Source of the DNA: Chloroflexota bacterium
GTDB taxonomy: Bacteria; Chloroflexota; Anaerolineae; Anaerolineales; Villigracilaceae
Reading direction: 5' to 3'
DNA length: 7,336 nt
NCBI GenBank assembly: GCA_016875755.1
Contig: VGOX01000101.1
Span: 1-7,336 of the forward strand
The notes under the pieces were generated by a model. The model did not search any database. It saw nothing but the letters and a program-made list of their open reading frames with translations, and was not told the DNA's origin. Made by a program: the position numbers and the translations under genes. Positions 5,666 to 7,336 of this stretch are shown here, piece after piece; position 1 is the stretch's first letter, and each line of letters starts with the position of its first letter.

Positions 5666-6577
5666 ATGAAAGATATTTTGATCCTGACGAAAGACCACAA
5701 GGCATATCGCGCGCTCATCGCTGCCGAGCTGCCTGAAGTGAATATTTTTACCGAACCGATGGATGAATGCGAGATCGTGCTTGGCGCGCCATCCATGATC
5801 GCCAAAGAGTTGAGCAACCTGCCGAACTTGAAGTGGGTGCAATCCACTTGGGCAGGTGTGGAACCATTGCTCGACCCGTCCCTGCGGCACGACTATATTT
5901 TGACCAACGCTCGCGGCGTTTTCGGCGGGTTGATGTCTGAATTCGTGTTCGGCTATTTGTTGGCGCACGAGCGAAAGATATTTGAACTCACACAGGCACA
6001 ACAACGCAAAGAGTGGAAGCACTTTCTGACAGGCACATTGCGCGGCAAAACCATCGGCTTGCTCGGTGTCGGTTCCATCGGCGCAGAAGTGGCGCGGACA
6101 GCAAAATTCTTCAATATGACCATCCGCGGATACACACGCTCCAGCGAAGATTGTGAGTTTGTGGATGAATATTTTCACGTCGGCGAGTTATTGAAATTCG
6201 CAAATGGACTGGATTATCTCGTTTCCATACTCCCCAACACCAAAGAGACTCGCAAAATCGTAGATGCCGAATTACTCTCCGCGCTGCCGCCACACTGCGT
6301 CTTCATCAACATCGGGCGCGGGTCGGCGGTGGATGAGTCCGCGCTGGTGGAAGCGCTCGAAAGCGACAAACTCGCTGGTGCAGTGTTGGATGTCTTCGAG
6401 CAGGAGCCGCTTCCGCAGGAACATCCATTTTGGACAACGAAGAATTTGCAGATGACCTTCCACACATCCGCGCCGAGTTTTCCCGAAGATATTGCGAAGG
6501 TGTTCGTCGAGAATTATCGGTTACATGTGGAAGGCAAACCGTTGAAATATCAGGTTGATTTTGAGAGAGGTTATTAG
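5666..6577 (+). CDS. D-isomer-specific 2-hydroxyacid dehydrogenase
   Basis: This 303-aa NAD(P)H-dependent enzyme is expected to interconvert a 2-oxoacid and a D-2-hydroxyacid; glyoxylate or hydroxypyruvate is a likely but unproven substrate. The split catalytic domain spans about 1-95 and 270-303, with the Rossmann domain between. The nucleotide-binding motif is GVGSIG (134-139). The catalytic triad is R218 in NIGRGS, E247 in FEQEPLP, and H266 in FHTSAPS. The HPFW and SAP context is typical of the GhrA-like branch (glyoxylate/hydroxypyruvate reductase), as is the modest length. The ATG at 5666 is chosen because the first beta strand (KDILILTK) starts there; an in-frame ATG at 5618 would run across the divergent promoter. 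No Shine-Dalgarno precedes it. It is divergent from the unknown gene and followed after 58 bp by a PLP enzyme, a pairing that would fit serine/hydroxypyruvate metabolism. Confidence 0.92.
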   Translation: MKDILILTKDHKAYRALIAAELPEVNIFTEPMDECEIVLGAPSMIAKELSNLPNLKWVQSTWAGVEPLLDPSLRHDYILTNARGVFGGLMSEFVFGYLLAHERKIFELTQAQQRKEWKHFLTGTLRGKTIGLLGVGSIGAEVARTAKFFNMTIRGYTRSSEDCEFVDEYFHVGELLKFANGLDYLVSILPNTKETRKIVDAELLSALPPHCVFINIGRGSAVDESALVEALESDKLAGAVLDVFEQEPLPQEHPFWTTKNLQMTFHTSAPSFPEDIAKVFVENYRLHVEGKPLKYQVDFERGY

Positions 6578-6582
6578 ATCGC

Positions 6583-6622
6583 GGACCATAAAAACGGTCT
6601 ACGGTTTACCGTCCATCGTCTA
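6583..6622. repeat. Second copy of the GACGATGG-type intergenic repeat
   Basis: The spacer between the dehydrogenase stop and the next Shine-Dalgarno carries small inverted repeats: ACGGT (6601-6605) facing ACCGT (6608-6612), with another ACGGT at 6594-6598 able to pair with the same arm. Its - strand end reads TAGACGATGG (6622 to 6613), identical to 3330-3339. It is a degenerate relative of that element rather than an exact copy. The short stem could be a weak attenuator but is not a convincing terminator. Confidence 0.4.
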
Positions 6623-6635
6623 AAAGGAATTTCCC

Positions 6636-7336
6636 ATGACTGTCACATTTACCGACATCCAACAAGCCGCAGAACGGATCAAACCATATGCGCACCACAC
6701 ACCTGTAATGACAAATGAAAGCCTAAATCAGCAGGTCGGTGTGCAAGTGTTTATGAAATGCGAGAACCTGCAAAAAGTAGGCGCGTTCAAATTCCGCGGG
6801 GCGACAAATGCCGTGTTCTCACTCACAGATGAAGAAGCGGCGCGGGGTGTGGTCACGCACTCGTCTGGGAATCACGCGGCGGCGCTGGCATTGGCGGCGC
6901 GGAATCGCGGCGTCCCTGCATATATCGTCATGCCAAGCAATGCGCCGCAAGTGAAAAAAAATGCGGTGGCAGGTTATGGCGGACAGATCACCTTCTGCGA
7001 GCCGACCTTGCCAGCCCGCGAAAGCACGATGGAAGAAATCCGCAAGAAGACGGGTGCGGCGGTTATACATCCGTATGACAATGAACGCGTCATCGCAGGT
7101 CAGGGGACGGCAGCGCTGGAATTGCTGGCAGATTTTCCCGACTTGGATGTGATCATCACGCCCGTCGGCGGCGGCGGATTGTTGAGCGGAACGTCCATTG
7201 CGGCGAAAGGTATCAAGCCGAGTATCCGCGTCATTGCTGGTGAACCCGAAATGGCAGATGATGCGTTTCTTTCGATGCAAGCGGGGAGAATTATCCCGTC
7301 CGAAAATCCCAAAACGGTTGCAGATGGGTTACTCAC
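6636..7336 (+). CDS. Serine/threonine dehydratase, serine-racemase-like (3' truncated)
   Basis: A fold-type II PLP enzyme that deaminates L-threonine and/or L-serine to the 2-oxoacid; the closest subgroup by motif also includes serine racemases and hydroxyaspartate dehydratases. The first 233 codons are present and the frame runs off the window; family members are about 310-330 aa, so roughly a quarter is missing. K52 in GAFKFRGA is the PLP-binding lysine, THSSGNH (74-80) is the phosphate/cofactor loop with S77 matching the racemase catalytic serine, and VGGGGLLSG (177-185) holds the PLP phosphate. GEPEMADDA (202-210) places E203, A207 and D209 at the spacing of the divalent-metal site of eukaryotic serine racemase (E210/A214/D216, from recall). 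No C-terminal regulatory ACT domain can be judged. AGGA (6625-6628) lies 7 nt before the ATG, so unlike its upstream neighbour this gene has a normal ribosome-binding site and may be co-transcribed with it. Confidence 0.92.
   Translation, partial: MTVTFTDIQQAAERIKPYAHHTPVMTNESLNQQVGVQVFMKCENLQKVGAFKFRGATNAVFSLTDEEAARGVVTHSSGNHAAALALAARNRGVPAYIVMPSNAPQVKKNAVAGYGGQITFCEPTLPARESTMEEIRKKTGAAVIHPYDNERVIAGQGTAALELLADFPDLDVIITPVGGGGLLSGTSIAAKGIKPSIRVIAGEPEMADDAFLSMQAGRIIPSENPKTVADGLL

Noticed and set aside
5620..5847. N-terminal extension of the unknown gene to an ATG at 5847
   Set aside because: It would run antisense through the start of the dehydrogenase and its promoter; the added residues look non-native and a TATAAT sits just before the ATG at 5619.
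5570..6178. Open - strand frame of 202 codons
   Set aside because: It lies antisense inside the dehydrogenase gene, whose motifs are unambiguous; the translation is Cys/His/Gln-rich with no recognisable domain.
6819..7280. Open - strand frame of 153 codons
   Set aside because: It is the antisense shadow of the PLP enzyme gene, rich in Arg/His/Cys and without domain-like pattern.

Overview
The window looks like chromosomal sequence from a free-living bacterium of moderate GC content. Gene style fits Chloroflexota, most likely an Anaerolineae-type genome: multi-GAF soluble sensor kinases, short intergenic repeats of the GTAGGGGC and GACGATGG kinds, and start codons placed right behind -10 boxes. 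This assignment is inference from style; there is no rRNA or marker gene to confirm it.

Layout. Bases 1-56 probably hold the last codons of a gene entering from the left, followed by a perfect GC-rich hairpin with a short T run (60-80). A two-gene signalling operon follows on the + strand: a soluble GAF-GAF-GAF histidine kinase (145-2304), then a double-receiver LuxR-type response regulator (2301-3332), joined by an ATGA overlap. Converging on it with only 14 bp between stop codons is a - strand pair read from 5619 down to 3347. The first gene of that pair is a conserved protein of unknown function (4678-5619), and the second is a complete fumarylacetoacetase (3347-4594). Between the two lies a GTAGGGGC inverted repeat. 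Divergent from this pair, across only 46 bp, is a + strand 2-hydroxyacid dehydrogenase (5666-6577), followed by a serine-racemase-like PLP-dependent serine/threonine dehydratase (6636 to the window edge, truncated).

How the genes may work together. The kinase and regulator form a cytosolic two-component system; signal and targets are unknown. Fumarylacetoacetase is the last step of homogentisate (tyrosine/phenylalanine) breakdown, giving fumarate and acetoacetate; its upstream partner may belong to the same pathway. The dehydrogenase and PLP enzyme could both act in hydroxypyruvate/glyoxylate/serine metabolism, but their shared role is inferred only from adjacency.

Most notable points: (1) a 46-bp divergent promoter region in which both genes have a -10-like hexamer exactly 7 nt before the ATG, predicting two leaderless mRNAs; (2) the unknown protein, whose two lysine motifs resemble in order and spacing those of class I aldolases such as deoxyribose-phosphate aldolase; (3) two small intergenic repeat families placed flush against gene ends, supplying stop codons and even the last codons of genes. 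I did not see a CRISPR array, tRNA, rRNA, insertion sequence or phage gene.
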